This document shows positions 1 through 11,404 of a DNA stretch of 64,000 bases, piece by piece. The translations under genes and the position numbers were made by a program. Within the stretch, counting starts at the first letter, position 1. Each line of letters starts with the position of its first letter. Source of the stretch: Chytridium lagenaria (taxonomy: Eukaryota > Chytridiomycota > Chytridiomycetes > Chytridiales > Chytridiaceae); contig JAHLKC010000160.1 of NCBI GenBank assembly GCA_025449115.1, positions 19,831 through 83,830 on the forward strand, given 5' to 3'. Below the pieces are notes generated by a model. It did not search any database, was not told the origin of the DNA, and worked only from the letters and a program-made list of their open reading frames with translations.

Positions 1-239
1 TAATGATGCCATTCTTTTCAGCCAGACGGTGGGAGTCCTTGTGATTATGTATTGAAATGAAAGGCGAACGTGGCGAGACAGACAGCTGGAACGATGGAGG
101 TAAATTGACTCGACTCGCATGGCGAGTTCGAGGATAGCAGTGAAGCGAAGGATGCGGCAATGGATCTCGAGAGGGAGCTGCGTGCGCTCTGATCATAGCG
201 ACTGGAAGGTGATGGACAGTTTGTTTGTGCATCATTGCA

Positions 240-320
240 GGGATAATTACTGGCTTGAAAACCCTGTACCACATCAACATTGATGTATGTTTGGCGTACG
301 TAACGTACGCCGTCGTACGA
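240..320 (+). repeat. left terminal inverted repeat
   Basis: Starts GGGATAATTAC and runs into CGTACG-rich sequence. It matches the right terminus in inverted orientation, most strongly over 264-303 (TCAACA, then ATGTATGTTTGGCGTACGTA). The outer 25 bases align with gaps. Confidence 0.72.
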
Positions 321-539
321 TAGCCTACGTTTTCCTACGCTAACACACATTTTAGATTCTAATAAAGTGTAAAAACGTCTACTACATGGTTAGTTGGATA
401 TGGCGATTAGCGTTCAAACAATGGTACAGCCAATCCTAAGTTTTCAAAGCCAACCCAGAAACAGAAAAGCGGTCAAAAAGCAATTTCAAAGCTTCTTTAC
501 CAGGCATGTTCTGAATCAAAGCGTCTTCCTTTAATGAAG

Positions 540-1460
540 GTAGTGAGTATAACGTACGCTAGCGTATCATGAATACGTTTGCGTAAGTCAAATGGGATTC
601 ACCATTTTAAAAAATTTTCGAGGGTTTTGAAAAAAGGTCGTTGGAAAAACGTACGCTAGCGTACCTTGAATGCGTTTGCGTACGTCAAATTGATTCACCA
701 TTTTTTAAAAATTTCGAGGCTTTTGAAAAAGGTAGTTAAAAAAAAACGTACGCTTTCGTATTCATTAATGCGTTTACGTACATCTTATGGATTCACCATT
801 TTTAGAAAATTTTTCGAATCTTTTGAAAAAGGCAGTTATAGCGTACGCTAGCGTATTATTAATGCGTCTGCGTACGTCTTATGGATTCAACCTTTTTTAG
901 AAAATTTTAGAGGCTTTTGAAAAGGGTCGTTAATATAACGTACGCTAGCGTATCATGAATGCGTTTGCGTAAGTCAAATGGATTCACCATTTAAAAAATA
1001 TTCGAGGCTTTTGAAAAATCTTATTAATATAACGTACGCAAGCGGACCACAAATGCGTTTGCGTTACGTGACATTGATTCACCATTTCTTTTAAATTTTC
1101 GAGGCTTTTGAAAAGGTAGTAATATAACGTACGCAAGCATATCATAAATGCGTTAGCGTACATTCACCATTTTTAAAAAATTTTCGAGGCTTTCAAAAAA
1201 GGTAGTTTTAAAAACGTACGCTAGCGTACTATGAATGCGTTTGCGTACGTCTTATGGATTAACCATTTTAAAAAAATTTCGAGGCTTTTGAAAAAGGTAG
1301 ATAAGACACGTACGCTATCGTATTATTAATGCGTTAGCGTACGTCAAACGGATTCACCATTTATAGAAAATTTTCAAACCTTTTGCAAAAGGTAGTTAAT
1401 ATAACGTACGGTAGCGTATCATAAATGCGTTTTTGTACGTTAATTGGAATCACCATTTCT
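540..1460. repeat. left subterminal array, about 95-base unit, about 10 copies
   Basis: Each unit has a CGTACGCTAGCGTA-like core, then ATGCGTTTGCGTACGTCA, GGATTCACCATTT, an A/T-rich stretch, TTTTCGAGGCTTTTGAAAA and GGTAGT. Cores fall near 553, 653, 750, 842, 940, 1032, 1127, 1216, 1309 and 1405, a spacing of 89-101 bases. The best cores contain the perfect palindrome GTACGCTAGCGTAC. Subterminal arrays of short motifs are known transposase-binding platforms in other large DNA transposons; that role here is inferred. Confidence 0.85.
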
Positions 1461-1797
1461 AGAAAGTTACCAACGGCTGAAAGCTGAACACCGTTGACGT
1501 AGAAGCAATACGTCCGCCTACGATCTACTCTATTCGGATGATATGAAAATATATATATATTTCGAGAAACACAGCCTGAGCTATCCTACGTTTTAAAATT
1601 ATTAGTACGTAAGAATACGTAGACGTATGATATCGTTTTGAAAAGGCCATGTGGTGGTCGCTACTGTACGTTGCAACAACTCCGCGTTTAAGGTCGTTTT
1701 CTTTATAATGAGATTTGGATTCAGCATATGACAATGTAAGGTGAGAGGAAATAAGTTCATAATGTCGTTAACACGGTCTTAGCACAGTATGTTGGAT
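1461..1797. other. spacer between left array and transposase stop
   Basis: A/T-rich sequence with scattered CGTA motifs (near 1500 and 1590-1630) and a short TA run at 1548-1560. It includes the 3' flank of the transposase gene. No coding sequence is supported. Confidence 0.5.
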
Positions 1798-4700
1798 TTA
1801 TTTTTTGGCTTTATACTTAGAAAGGAATTCTTCCTCGCCAAGCTTTTCCAGCAGTAGAAATTGTGATCGATTTGCCGCACACACGTATGTATGAATTGCC
1901 ATTATTGCGTGTGGCTCCGTCATGTATGATGTCGTTTTTCTCATCTTCTTCATTCCCTTATTTGCACTCTCTGTTTGACTCGTATTTACGTCTCCTACAG
2001 CAGGATCTCCCCGATAGTGTTTTGCGTGAGACGCTCTTGAGCAACCAGTGTGCGAATATGAGTGGGAAATCGTCTATAATAAATCGACAGTCTTTGAAAA
2101 AGTCGAATTCACGAAGGGTGCAATAATCAGCAGCATGGCAATTGTTGTCAGCGAGGCAATACTGAGGGCAGTCTTTAAATCTTGAAGTTGTCATTACGTC
2201 GGTTTACATCTTAATATACCTTGTAAATAGCGTTGAAAAGAGGTCATTTACGCTTTCAAATGACGGAAACATATGAAAACCTATGTAGAACTTATGCCTA
2301 CACAAGAAGACCATTGCACCTGCAGTCATGGTTTTGGTTATTTTCTGACGCTCATAATACTTTGCGCATCGAGCTCCATCAATCTCAGTTGCCGCAACCC
2401 GATCAGATCTCTCTTTAGTTCTTCCTTCCTTTAACTTTGTATAAATAGGACGCTCTCGAACTTGAGGTAGAAAGTAAAAGCATCCTGTCTGTATGGGGTA
2501 TTAGTTAATTAAATAAATAGGATTAGGGTTAAACTTTCCAAAAGATAATCGTTTTGGTTGCTAATTGGGAATTCTTTAGTTGGGGTGTTATAATGTTCGT
2601 GCCTTCTAGAAACATCATCAACGCGCCCAATAAGCCACCGAATAAATAGGGCAAATAGCGGCTCTATGCTGTTTCGTTTTGCAATAATCATTGTTGCCTT
2701 TAGAACTCCCCCAACAGAGGGAGCAAACTTTTCGAGATTACAGATCAAGTCTTTCTTGCTGGTGCTATCAAGATCGTTCCAAACTAATAACTGCTGGAGT
2801 AGCATTCTACCGCGAGGCAGGATAATAGTTACAACTGACTGCTCACATCCTACCTAGTAAAAAGTCAGCAAAGATTATATTTAATATACTAAGTAAACAT
2901 ACGCCACCATACGCCAGCCTACGCTAGCGTACACTGACCGTTACAATACGTCCGTATACGTACCCGTACGCAGACGTATGTATAACATTTCAGAGAATGT
3001 ACCTTGTACTACGCTAGCGTATGGTGACGTACGAAAACGTTTGAATATGACTTACAACTTCTAAGAGATGGCGGAAGGCAATATATTCGTGTTCTGTCCA
3101 ATTTGGAGAAGTTATCCATCTTAAAAATCCAGGCCATAAGTTCCAATGACATGCTAAAGCAACTCCCAATTCGTGGGCAGCGGTGTCAATCACATCTGAG
3201 ATACCCTTAGGGGCTTTCCTGTACTTCTCCGCGAAGTTTCTTAAAAGTTTCCGATGACTATAATTATTAATAAACTGATATGATTAGCACGTTTTAAGCA
3301 GTAAAATGATACCCATTTTTCCTTCAAATATTTAACAGTATCATTTCGCGGACTGTTTTCATAAGTGCGTGTAGGTGGAGCTAAATTTAAGGTCTGCCTA
3401 TCGATGCTATATCCTATACTTATACCGTCACAAGCAACAAGGTCGTATCCGTTGACAGAGCAGAACGGGCATTGGACATCCATGTTGATTGAACGGCGAG
3501 ATAAATCTTGAAGCTTTCGATATGCGAAATAAGCCTGCAGAAAATGTTTAGATAATAAGTACGTGCAATACATACAGCAGTAAAAACGCGGACACTTGGT
3601 GGTGCTGCATGTGGTTTCCCAAGTGCAAATTCGTAGTAACACGTTTTGCGAGTCGCAATAAAGACGGTAAACGAAAACTCTGTGCTGGTCATAAACTCCG
3701 TCATCATGTCCATCAGCCGGTGTGTGTAAAATGACACGTTATTTTTGTTGAATATGCCGTGAGAACCCATATCAGGACCAATAAATCTGCGATCTGTCCC
3801 AGGACAAACGGAACAACGAGCTGTCTCCACTGCAATAGGCCGAGCTGCTGTCTCCGTATAGAGGGTGCCTCTCATCCAGCACCTTTCTGACGTTGAATCC
3901 TCAATAGAAAAACCACATTGGCACCTTGAATCCTCTTCCAATCGGTAGACGTGAAATGGGTTAGTTGTGCTATTCTCTCCAGCTCTAAACGCTCTTGGAG
4001 GCCAGCGTTTACTCTCCTGGAAAAGCATGAGAGAAGCTGGTGGTGGTATTGGCTTGAAAGAGACAGATGTATCGGTAACTTCTTTTAGGACCCCAACACT
4101 CTGATCGTCAAACATAATAGCATCGGTATCATGCTTTCGGACAATTTCTAGATGATAGCAACTTGCACCCGCGTTGACCTTTCCTCCACGGCATTGCTGG
4201 CCTTGACAGGTGAAACTAACTTTATGCTTGTTGATAAATAGGCGAACAATTATCCACTGAGCTCCTGTGGAAATTCGGCGGTCGAAAACGGCGTATATCT
4301 TAAATTTTGGGCTTATGCACAGAGCGTGGTAAGGAAGATTGTCTAAGGTATTATTAGTTACAAATGTTTGTTTACATACTACCCATCGGTTGCCTGAGGT
4401 ATGTTTGAACTTGCGGTATGACATCTTTGTGAATACAGGGTTTTATGCCAGATGTACAGTTGCAATCTACTCTCTCTAACTCCTCTCCTGGGTTCCAGAT
4501 TTTCACCACATAGAACTTCGTAGTCTATGATAAGTAAGCTATAAAATAAAACATACTTTCAAAAGAACCTGTGTAATAACTGTGTTTTCACCTTTATATT
4601 CCTGCAGAATGTAAACATTTTCTGGTCGAGGCAAAGACACAATGTAATAATGGTAAAGTTGGTTGCTGTAATATAAAAGCTCGTTTGCACGATCTTCAGC

Positions 4701-5124
4701 CGATCTAAATAATGTTATTTGAAGGACAATGAACCAAACTTACGCGTGCAAGCTGTATCCCTGTCGGTACGATTCTCTTAAAGGCAAAAATACATCTGAC
4801 AGAGTACTGTCATCATTGTTTATTACCACCCCATCCACATCTTGGTCATCATCGTTAAGGTTTTGTGAAGCAGAATCCACCTCCTGTGCCTCTTTGTAAT
4901 TATCTAAGCGCGCACGTTTAGCCGCAGCATCTTCCTTAACCCATCGAGCTTCTTCTTCTAAGAACCGACCTTATTACATTTATAAATAGAAATTACTGTT
5001 AACTACTGTTACCTAAGGGACCGCGTTTGTAATTGATGCTGCTATCTGTTTGTTTTCTTTTGTGCTTTTTCTCTGCCCTTGTCAATCCAGACGCAGCAAA
5101 GTCTTCCAGTGTTAGCGAATCCAT
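1798..5124 (-). CDS. KDZ-associated (CxC5/CxC6 or HMG-type) DNA transposase, multi-exon, one frameshift
   Basis: Ten exons fit GT-AG rules: 5013-5124, 4744-4957, 4557-4704, 4383-4524, 3576-4342, 3313-3534, 3056-3274, 2535-2853, 2208-2484 and 1798-2180. They total 2803 bases; removing one extra base gives exactly 934 codons including stop. In order the protein shows an acidic/basic N-terminus, a SWIM-like cluster (VDCNCTSGIKPCIHK: CxC..CxH), a second cluster (TCQGQQC..CYH), RFIGPDMGSHGIFN, a CPFC motif before VACDG, GFHMFP, LADNNCHAADYC, then HSYSHTGCS and NTSQTESANKGM. The D of CDG, the D of ADNNC and the E of TES are candidate DDE residues (inference). The family match is from memory: cysteine-cluster proteins associated with KDZ transposases. 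A GGG at 2064-2066 has one base too many and shifts frame between RFIIDDF and HSYSHTG. The 27-base last intron is unusually short and the least certain junction. Confidence 0.78.
2854..3055 (-). other. 202-base transposase intron containing a CGTACG block
   Basis: Donor GTAAGT at 3055, acceptor CTAG at 2854, phase 0. All other introns in the gene are 27-55 bases. The extra length is filled by CGTA-rich sequence (about 2895-3040) of the same type as the subterminal arrays, so a motif block seems to have been placed or kept inside the intron. Confidence 0.65.
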
Positions 5125-5204
5125 AAGACGCTGATGCTTGATGTGTGATGTGTGATGTTACGCAACTTAACGTTCAAATTTTATGACTCCGTATCCCAGG
5201 TCAT

Positions 5205-5300
5205 GAAAAGCGCTTTCGTACGAAAACGTACGGTGTGCGTCGTCAGACCTATTTAGGACGTAACCGTACGCTGCCTTACGTCAGCGTACGTTTCATACTT
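5205..5300. promoter_or_regulatory. CGTACG block upstream of the transposase gene
   Basis: At least six CGTA/TACG motifs between 5216 and 5292, 90-170 bases before the transposase ATG at 5124. The position suggests a promoter-proximal binding site array. The role is inferred. Confidence 0.5.
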
Positions 5301-5483
5301 GAATAAATCATTTCCCTATTTTTGTTAACTAGACTCAAATACAGCCGTAGAAACCTGACTAAACTCTAAACTCGCCGACCCCAAACAGGCTCAAGGGAAA
5401 ATGTGACTTATAAACATGGAAAAGATATAATGAAAACCGTTCCGTCAGATTGAATTAATTGTGAGTGCCAAATATTTAGTATG
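5301..5483. other. spacer before the central tandem array
   Basis: A/T-rich, non-coding. No recognised signal apart from its end grading into the first, most divergent unit of the 333-base repeat. Confidence 0.4.
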
Positions 5484-6848
5484 CTGCTGCCACCTAAGAC
5501 TTGCCGACGCCTCCAACGCTTGTGTGATATATCATATGGAAGCCCTTACATTGCAGATGATATTTAAACTATTTTTTACTTCTTTACGCGGAGCCATGGG
5601 CGCGTCATCGCCCTTTCAGGTTGATTTTCCCTAATATGTTAGACCTTAAATACGTATAAATCAACATACAGACATGCCAACTGCATAAGACCATCACCAT
5701 TGTGTTCTCCTATGACGATTACCTCAGAATCATTTTACACAACGTTACGTTTCACTGGTCGTCAACGTCGCCTCTTGCGTTGCGGTAATTTAGGGTTCAA
5801 CACGTAAATTGCACTGTGCTGCTGCCACCAATGACTTGCCGACGCGTCCGACGCTTGTGTGATATATAATATGGAAGCCCTTACGTTGCAGATGATATTT
5901 AAAGTATTTTTTACTTCTTTACGCGGAGCCATGGGCGCGTCATCGCCCTTTCAGGTTGATTTTTTATAATGTTAGACCTTAATTACGTATAAATCAACGT
6001 ACAGACATGCCAGCTGCATGAGGCCATAACCATTGTGTTCTCCGATGAAGATTACCTTAGAATCACTTTACACCACGTTACATTTCACTGGTCGTCAACG
6101 TCGCCTCTTGCGTTGCGGTAATTTAGCGTTAAACACGTAAAATGCACTGTGCTGCTGCCACCAATGACTTGCCGACGCGTCCGACGCTTGTGTGATATAT
6201 CATATGGAAGCCCTTACGTTGCAGATGATATTTAAAGTATTTTTTACTTCTTTACGCGAAGCCATGGGCGCGTCATCGCCCTTTCAGGTTGATTTTTTAT
6301 AATGTTAGACCTTAATTACGTATAAATCAACGTACAGACATGCCAGCTGCATGAGGCCATAACCATTGTGTTCTCCGATGAAGATTACCTTAGAATCACT
6401 TTACACCACGTTACATTTCACTGGTCGTCAACGTCGCCTCTTGCGTTGCGGTAATTTAGCGTTAAACACGGAAAATGCACTGTGCTGCTGCCACCAATGA
6501 CTTGCCGACGCGTCCGACGCTTGTGTGATATATCATATGAAAGCCCTTACGTTGCAGATGATATTTAAACTATTTTTTACTTCTTTACGCGGAGCCATGG
6601 GCGCGTCATCGCCCTTTCAGGTTGATTTTCCCTAATATGTTAGACCTTAAATACGTATAAATCAACGTACAGACATGCCAGCTGCATGAGGCCATAACCA
6701 TTGTGTTCTCCAATGAAGATTACCTTAGAATCACTTTACACCACGTTACATTTCACTGGTCGTCAACGTCGCCTCTTGCGTTGCGGTAATTTAACGTTAA
6801 ACACGGAAATTGCACTGTGCTGCTGCCACCAATGACTTGCCGACGCGT
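5484..6848. repeat. 333-base tandem repeat, four units plus a partial fifth
   Basis: The phrase TGCTGCTGCCACC recurs near 5483, 5818, 6150, 6482 and 6818, followed each time by GACTTGCCGACGC. Each unit also holds GCCATGGGCGCGTCATCGCC, TACGTATAAATCAAC and CGTCAACGTCGCCTCTTGCG. Internal units are nearly identical; the first is the most diverged. No open frame spans it. It lies centrally in the transposon between the transposase and the second gene. Confidence 0.92.
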
Positions 6849-7145
6849 TTTTATTGAAGTAGATTAATTTTACACTGTACTTATTGGAGGAAAGATATAT
6901 ACAGAACAATGTGGGTTAGTAACATGATAACAGAACAACCGGAACAAAAGTAACAAAGAAAAAATATAAAACAATAAACATAAAGTTTAACTTATAATAT
7001 GTATAAAAAATTATGTAAAAATTCAAGGAAATAGATTAATAAATATTAAATATTATATTAGTATAGAAGTATAATAAACAATTATAGGTATAGTTATTAT
7101 AAAAGGAACAGATATTTAGTACCTTAAAATTTTCTTTCTGATACG
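6849..7145. other. A/T-rich spacer
   Basis: Very A/T-rich sequence between the tandem array and the 3' end of the second gene. No coding sequence or repeat recognised. Confidence 0.45.
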
Positions 7146-9176
7146 TTAAAGCATTTCCCTTTTTCGTGATACGCTGACGTACGTGGACGTACGCAGGTTT
7201 ACGGAAGTTGGTGTAACAGAAGCACCCAGCGCAGGATGACAATTGGCAGTTAATACTTGGCAAGAACAAAGCATTGCAAATATAACTAACGTTGATTTAT
7301 TTACAGAATTCGCAAAAATGGCAAATGCAATAAAAACAATACTCAAGTGATCAAGTTTTTCACAAAAATCTTCTTGGAGGATGCTTGACGAGAGCTTGAC
7401 GATGGCAAAAATGCTTTGCAAAGGGCCTTTTTTCATATTAATTATTCGCTACTACCATAAATATGTAACATACCCCCAAAGTTGCGGGCGAGATTGATCT
7501 TCAAATTTCTCAATACCTGCAATTCTCGCGTATTGACACAAGATATCCATGCTATCGTTCATGGTTATATATTCTCGGTGTTTGCTGCTTCCTGTTTTAA
7601 CAAAGGGTTTAATATGAATTTCGCAAAATTAGTCTTACCCTTTTGTCCTGCTTCACTATCATAATCGGCCTCTGTCTCTTCTACCTTTTTTCCTTTTGAT
7701 TTGGGGGAGACTATGTTGAATTATTTAAATTTGAAACCAAAAAAATCGTACCTTTGCTTTTCTTTGTCTTTGAGGTCAGCTTCTTCTTCCCCTTTGCCTT
7801 CTTTGACTGCTCGTCATCTCCAACGTTTTCCTCCGATGATTCGCGCGGGCTTCCATCAGTTTTCGCAGGAACCACTTTCTTGTTTGCCCCCTCTTTTTCT
7901 ATAACCAAATCAGAGTTGATAAAAAAATACGCCTAACCTTTTGAAGCTCCTGCTTTTACTTTCGAATCCGTTTCGCATTCAACTGCATGTTGTTTTAAAC
8001 CTTCAATAATATAAAAAGGGTTAGCGCCAAAATAAAATTAATATCCATACCCATGACTGTATTAACATTCTCTTCACTCATGGGGTCATAATCGTCATTG
8101 TCGTCGCTGTCGTCGCGCTTAGCTCTGCTTATAGCTCTGGATTTGGAGGTATCCTTAGGTTGGCCGACATCGCGAGCTGAAGTGGTGTTGAAGTCATCAG
8201 TATCGGGGTATTGGCAACGTCATGGTCGGAATCAGACTCCGGCAATCTCTTCCGCGGTATCAATTGAACTGGTCGAGCTTCCTCATCACGATTTTTCGAA
8301 GCAAATCCGACTTGCTTCACTTTCGTTGCAGTCGGTACCGCCGTGCTAATCTCACTAACATCTGAAGCTGATGTCAAAGTACCTTTGACGAAAATAAGTT
8401 AATAGTTATCTTTTCCAAAGCCTTACTTTTCAAATTACTTTTAGGATCAACTTCGGTCGTGTCAGACAACGTATCTCTGAATTCGTCTTTGACCTCAGCA
8501 TTGGCCTTGTTGTGAAGTATGGAAATCTTCCCCGTTTCACTAACCCTGACACCGTTAATTTGCGCTCGAGGTGGGGGAGGGTTTTGAGAAAAAGCCTCGA
8601 GATATTCTTTGTTTATCTTATATACGTCAGTTTAAAATCGCACCCATAAAATAATGACTTATACCTCTTCAAACTTATTGGTGAGTTGTGCCTTTTCTCT
8701 AAAATCGAGTTCGCGGTCTGCTTGAAGAGCTTCCATCATAGATGTGTAAGAGCCGTGAAAGTCCTTAATGCGGTGCAGAAATTCCGTCTCTTTGGAGGAG
8801 AGTTTCGTCTTGATGGCTAAAACCGTAACAATGCTAAACCGGGTTATGTGAATATATAGATTATTTACAAGGCTCAATAAAATATAATCATGTAGAAACT
8901 TACTTCTTACGATAAATGTCGGTTGGAGTATGGTACCTGCCCTCTTCTCTGCGTTTCTGTGTCTTGGTTGGTGGGGCTACTGTTGCAGCAGCAGGATGTC
9001 CAGATTTCCGAGACAGAATTGAGGCCGTTGCTTCAACAAGCATCTCTTTTGATTGGAATTGCGAAACAAACGTGAGAAACATGGGTCGAAGCTTGTGCGT
9101 TATCATGAGGTGGTCCTCAAGATCTCGAGACTGCTGAACCTCATGTAGCTCTTGGTCACAGCACGGACAGTACATG
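7146..9176 (-). CDS. transposon accessory protein B: C2H2-like zinc finger, acidic middle, Lys-rich tail
   Basis: Not a family I recognise. The first exon starts at ATG 9176 with MYCPCCDQELHEV and EDHLMITH, a C-x2-C...H-x4-H zinc-finger pattern. A donor near 8914 joins a helical exon (KLSSKETEFLHRIKDFHG, 8659-8830), then exons with YLEAFSQNPPPPRAQ (about 8475-8610), RKRLPESDSDHDVAN (about 8130-8377), DDSDDNDDYDPMSEEN, and KKAKGKKKLTSKTKKSKG (about 7752-7890). The last exons (about 7146-7600) include QYARIAGIEKFEDQSRPQLW and are the least certain. Introns are 40-60 bases. The gene is on the same strand as the transposase and inside the TIRs, so it is likely an accessory gene, possibly DNA-binding (inference). 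A CGTACG block lies 30-120 bases upstream. Confidence 0.5.
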
Positions 9177-9207
9177 GTCAAGAGAAAATGAGAAAGAAAT
9201 TGTCAAA

Positions 9208-9300
9208 GCGTACGTAACCGGATTCAATATATTTTAAAAATATATTGCAATTTTATAAGAAAGCTTGCACAAGAGCCTTTCGCCGTACGTAAACGCTTGT
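9208..9300. promoter_or_regulatory. CGTACG block upstream of accessory gene B
   Basis: CGTACGTAA at 9209 and CCGTACGTAAACG near 9283 lie 33-120 bases before ATG 9176. Same motif class as at the other two genes; regulatory role inferred. Confidence 0.42.
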
Positions 9301-9872
9301 ATTAATAAATGTCAATTTTACTAAATGCATAATAATGTTTGCTACTATAAAGATGCAGCAACAAACTATGAAAGATTTCAATTATAACCCCTCTTACTTT
9401 AAAGTAAGCTTGCTGGCTTCCTCGTTTATATTAGGCACTATTAGGTTTCGTCGTTTTATGGTGTTTTCTCTAAAAAAAACTTAAGCAATAATCAGAAATC
9501 CCAACAATTATGAAAATCAGAAATCCTAACAATAACTTATATTCATGAAAACGCCGGCGTATGCAGTAATACGCTGACGTACGTAAACGTATGCAAACGT
9601 TGAAATACGTAATCGTATGCAAACGTACGTGCGCAACACTTTGGTCAATTATAAGAAATACGGTAGCGTAGACATTCGTACGTTAACGTTTGTAATTACA
9701 GATACTTCATAATTGTATTTCAAAAACTAATGGGAAATGAGCGGAAAAAATGAACTTGAATTTATCTTTTAGTCGGAGAAAACGAGGGTGTTCTTGTTCG
9801 GGAGGACCATGAAGTTGAACGGTTTGATGCTAGGTAAGATTCACAGATTATAAAAAGAACTTAGTAAACATT
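9301..9872. other. spacer with a second CGTACG block (about 9545-9695)
   Basis: Non-coding sequence between genes C and B. It is A/T-rich to 9540, then a dense run of CGTACG, CGTATGCAAACG and related motifs to about 9695, followed by unassigned sequence that could hold a further 3' exon of gene C. Confidence 0.5.
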
Positions 9873-11299
9873 TTAGGAGAAGGCCATACATAAACGCGAG
9901 GAGCGACGCTTAGTTTGGCGTGGACTTGGCGTTGATTCCACTCCGGTACGGCCGCGTTTTCTGGTGCCCTGCTCATCATCGTCTAAATCGCGGTTCACCA
10001 TACCATTAATTCTGTCACCCATATGACTCAAGTTGTTTTCAAGAGAATCCGCCATAGATTGAATTTTTTGCCCGACAGGATCCAATCTGTTCAATGAAAA
10101 GTGAGTTATTCAAAAAAAAAAAAACACAAACCGCTCCTGTAATGCACTGTCAATCATGGGGGCCACTTTATCGAAATCAGACTTCAGTTCAGCAAGTGTT
10201 TTATGAAGGCCGGCAAAGTTAGCTCGCATTTCCCTCCTCATTGAGTTATTATCATGCAACAGAGAAAGGAACGTATCACGCAGCGCTATATCTCGTTGTA
10301 CCGTAGCATGTTGCTGTTTGATCAAGTATATGTCATTCAGGCGTTTAAGCTCATCCACATTAAAATCTGTCAAATCATTAGTTGCCAAAAGCCACCATAT
10401 ACTTTACCTGGAATATTTTGTGAGAATTGAGGAGAAATATATGCTCTCGCAGATCTTCCTTCCGGGTACGTCGCGTAAATTAATACAGCACCATCGATTT
10501 TGCGACTAAGATAATCTCCCTGAGTGGAAGAAATTATAGTAATAAGAAAAAATTACTTAACAAAACTGATCCTACAGATTTCATCATAGCATTAAAATGT
10601 CTTCGAAAAAACATGCTTTTAAGGTTTGCGTTTGGATTCTGCGAGTTGTACGGAAATGAGTTCTTTCGTTCATTCATTTGCTTTACGGATCCTACAAAAT
10701 TAGATATTTCTTCATGAATATAAAAAGTTAAACCATCAGGTACAAAGCTTCCACGATCTATAATGTAATGTCCGTTGATGGGAGCCGCTTGATTTATTTG
10801 TTGTTGCTGTCGGTATCGCTGTTGTTGAGCCCCTTTATTATGTACCATGTTTAACAAAGCCAAAAATCCTTTTACTCACCAGCTTCAGCTACCGTAAGTG
10901 ACTCTGTAATCCGAGCATCTTCTGCAAGCTCATCTTGCCTGGTAAGTTCAAGCAGAGTCTCCTCAGGCGGCTCTGCTTCGAGTACACTGTAAGTTAAAAA
11001 CCATCCCAACCAAATAACAGAATGTTAATAAAACCTGAAGGGTCATTATCTGAGCTTGATACTAGCATTGCGGCAGTGGGGTTGCTGTTGTCTCCATTAA
11101 AAGCTGCACGACGAAGTTCTTCCGCATCAGAGTCAGGTGCAAGCTCATAATCCAGCTCATCCTCGTCGCTTGCTACTTCATCATCTCTCTCAACGCGGTT
11201 GGGATCTTCGTCGCTCGCACTCATATCTTGATCTAATTCAAGATGGGTTGGAAGGCAGCGGATAACATTGTTTCGGCTGGAGCGACGAAGATGTGACAT
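9873..11299 (-). CDS. transposon accessory protein C: acidic N-terminus, Gln-rich stretch, coiled coil, basic tail
   Basis: No family recognised. It starts at ATG 11299 (MSHLRRSSRNNVIR). The first exon is strongly acidic (DEDPNRVERDDEVASDEDEL). Splicing near 11038 and 10974 joins EPPEETLLELTRQDELAED; the next junction joins QQQRYRQQQQINQAAP and then HYIIDRGSFVPDGLTFYIHE and FPYNSQNPNANLK. A further exon (about 10405-10515) reads SRKIDGAVLIYATYPEGRSA. A helical segment follows (10130-10373) with LNDIYLIKQQHATVQRD and LHKTLAELKSDFDKV, likely coiled coil. The last exon ends RKRGRTGVES and RQTKRRSSR, a nuclear-localisation-like tail. All joins keep frame. Inferred role: nuclear accessory factor of the transposon. 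The stop at 9873 could instead be bypassed by a donor just before it. Confidence 0.6.
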
Positions 11300-11404
11300 C
11301 CCCTTGTTGCTTGTCGCTTGTCAACAAAATTTCTTCACAGGTATCTCCCAAAATAACAAAAACATCTAAGAAAAACTGTTTTCCGATGCACACAGAAAAA
11401 TGCC

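Noticed and set aside
1..239. Possible host gene on the minus strand left of the transposon
   Set aside because: Some protein-like sequence is visible (MIRAHAAPSRDPLPHPS), but it is too short and motif-free to call.
540..1460. CRISPR-like array of regularly spaced repeats
   Set aside because: Spacers are themselves conserved, units are about 95 bases, and the setting is a eukaryotic transposon end.
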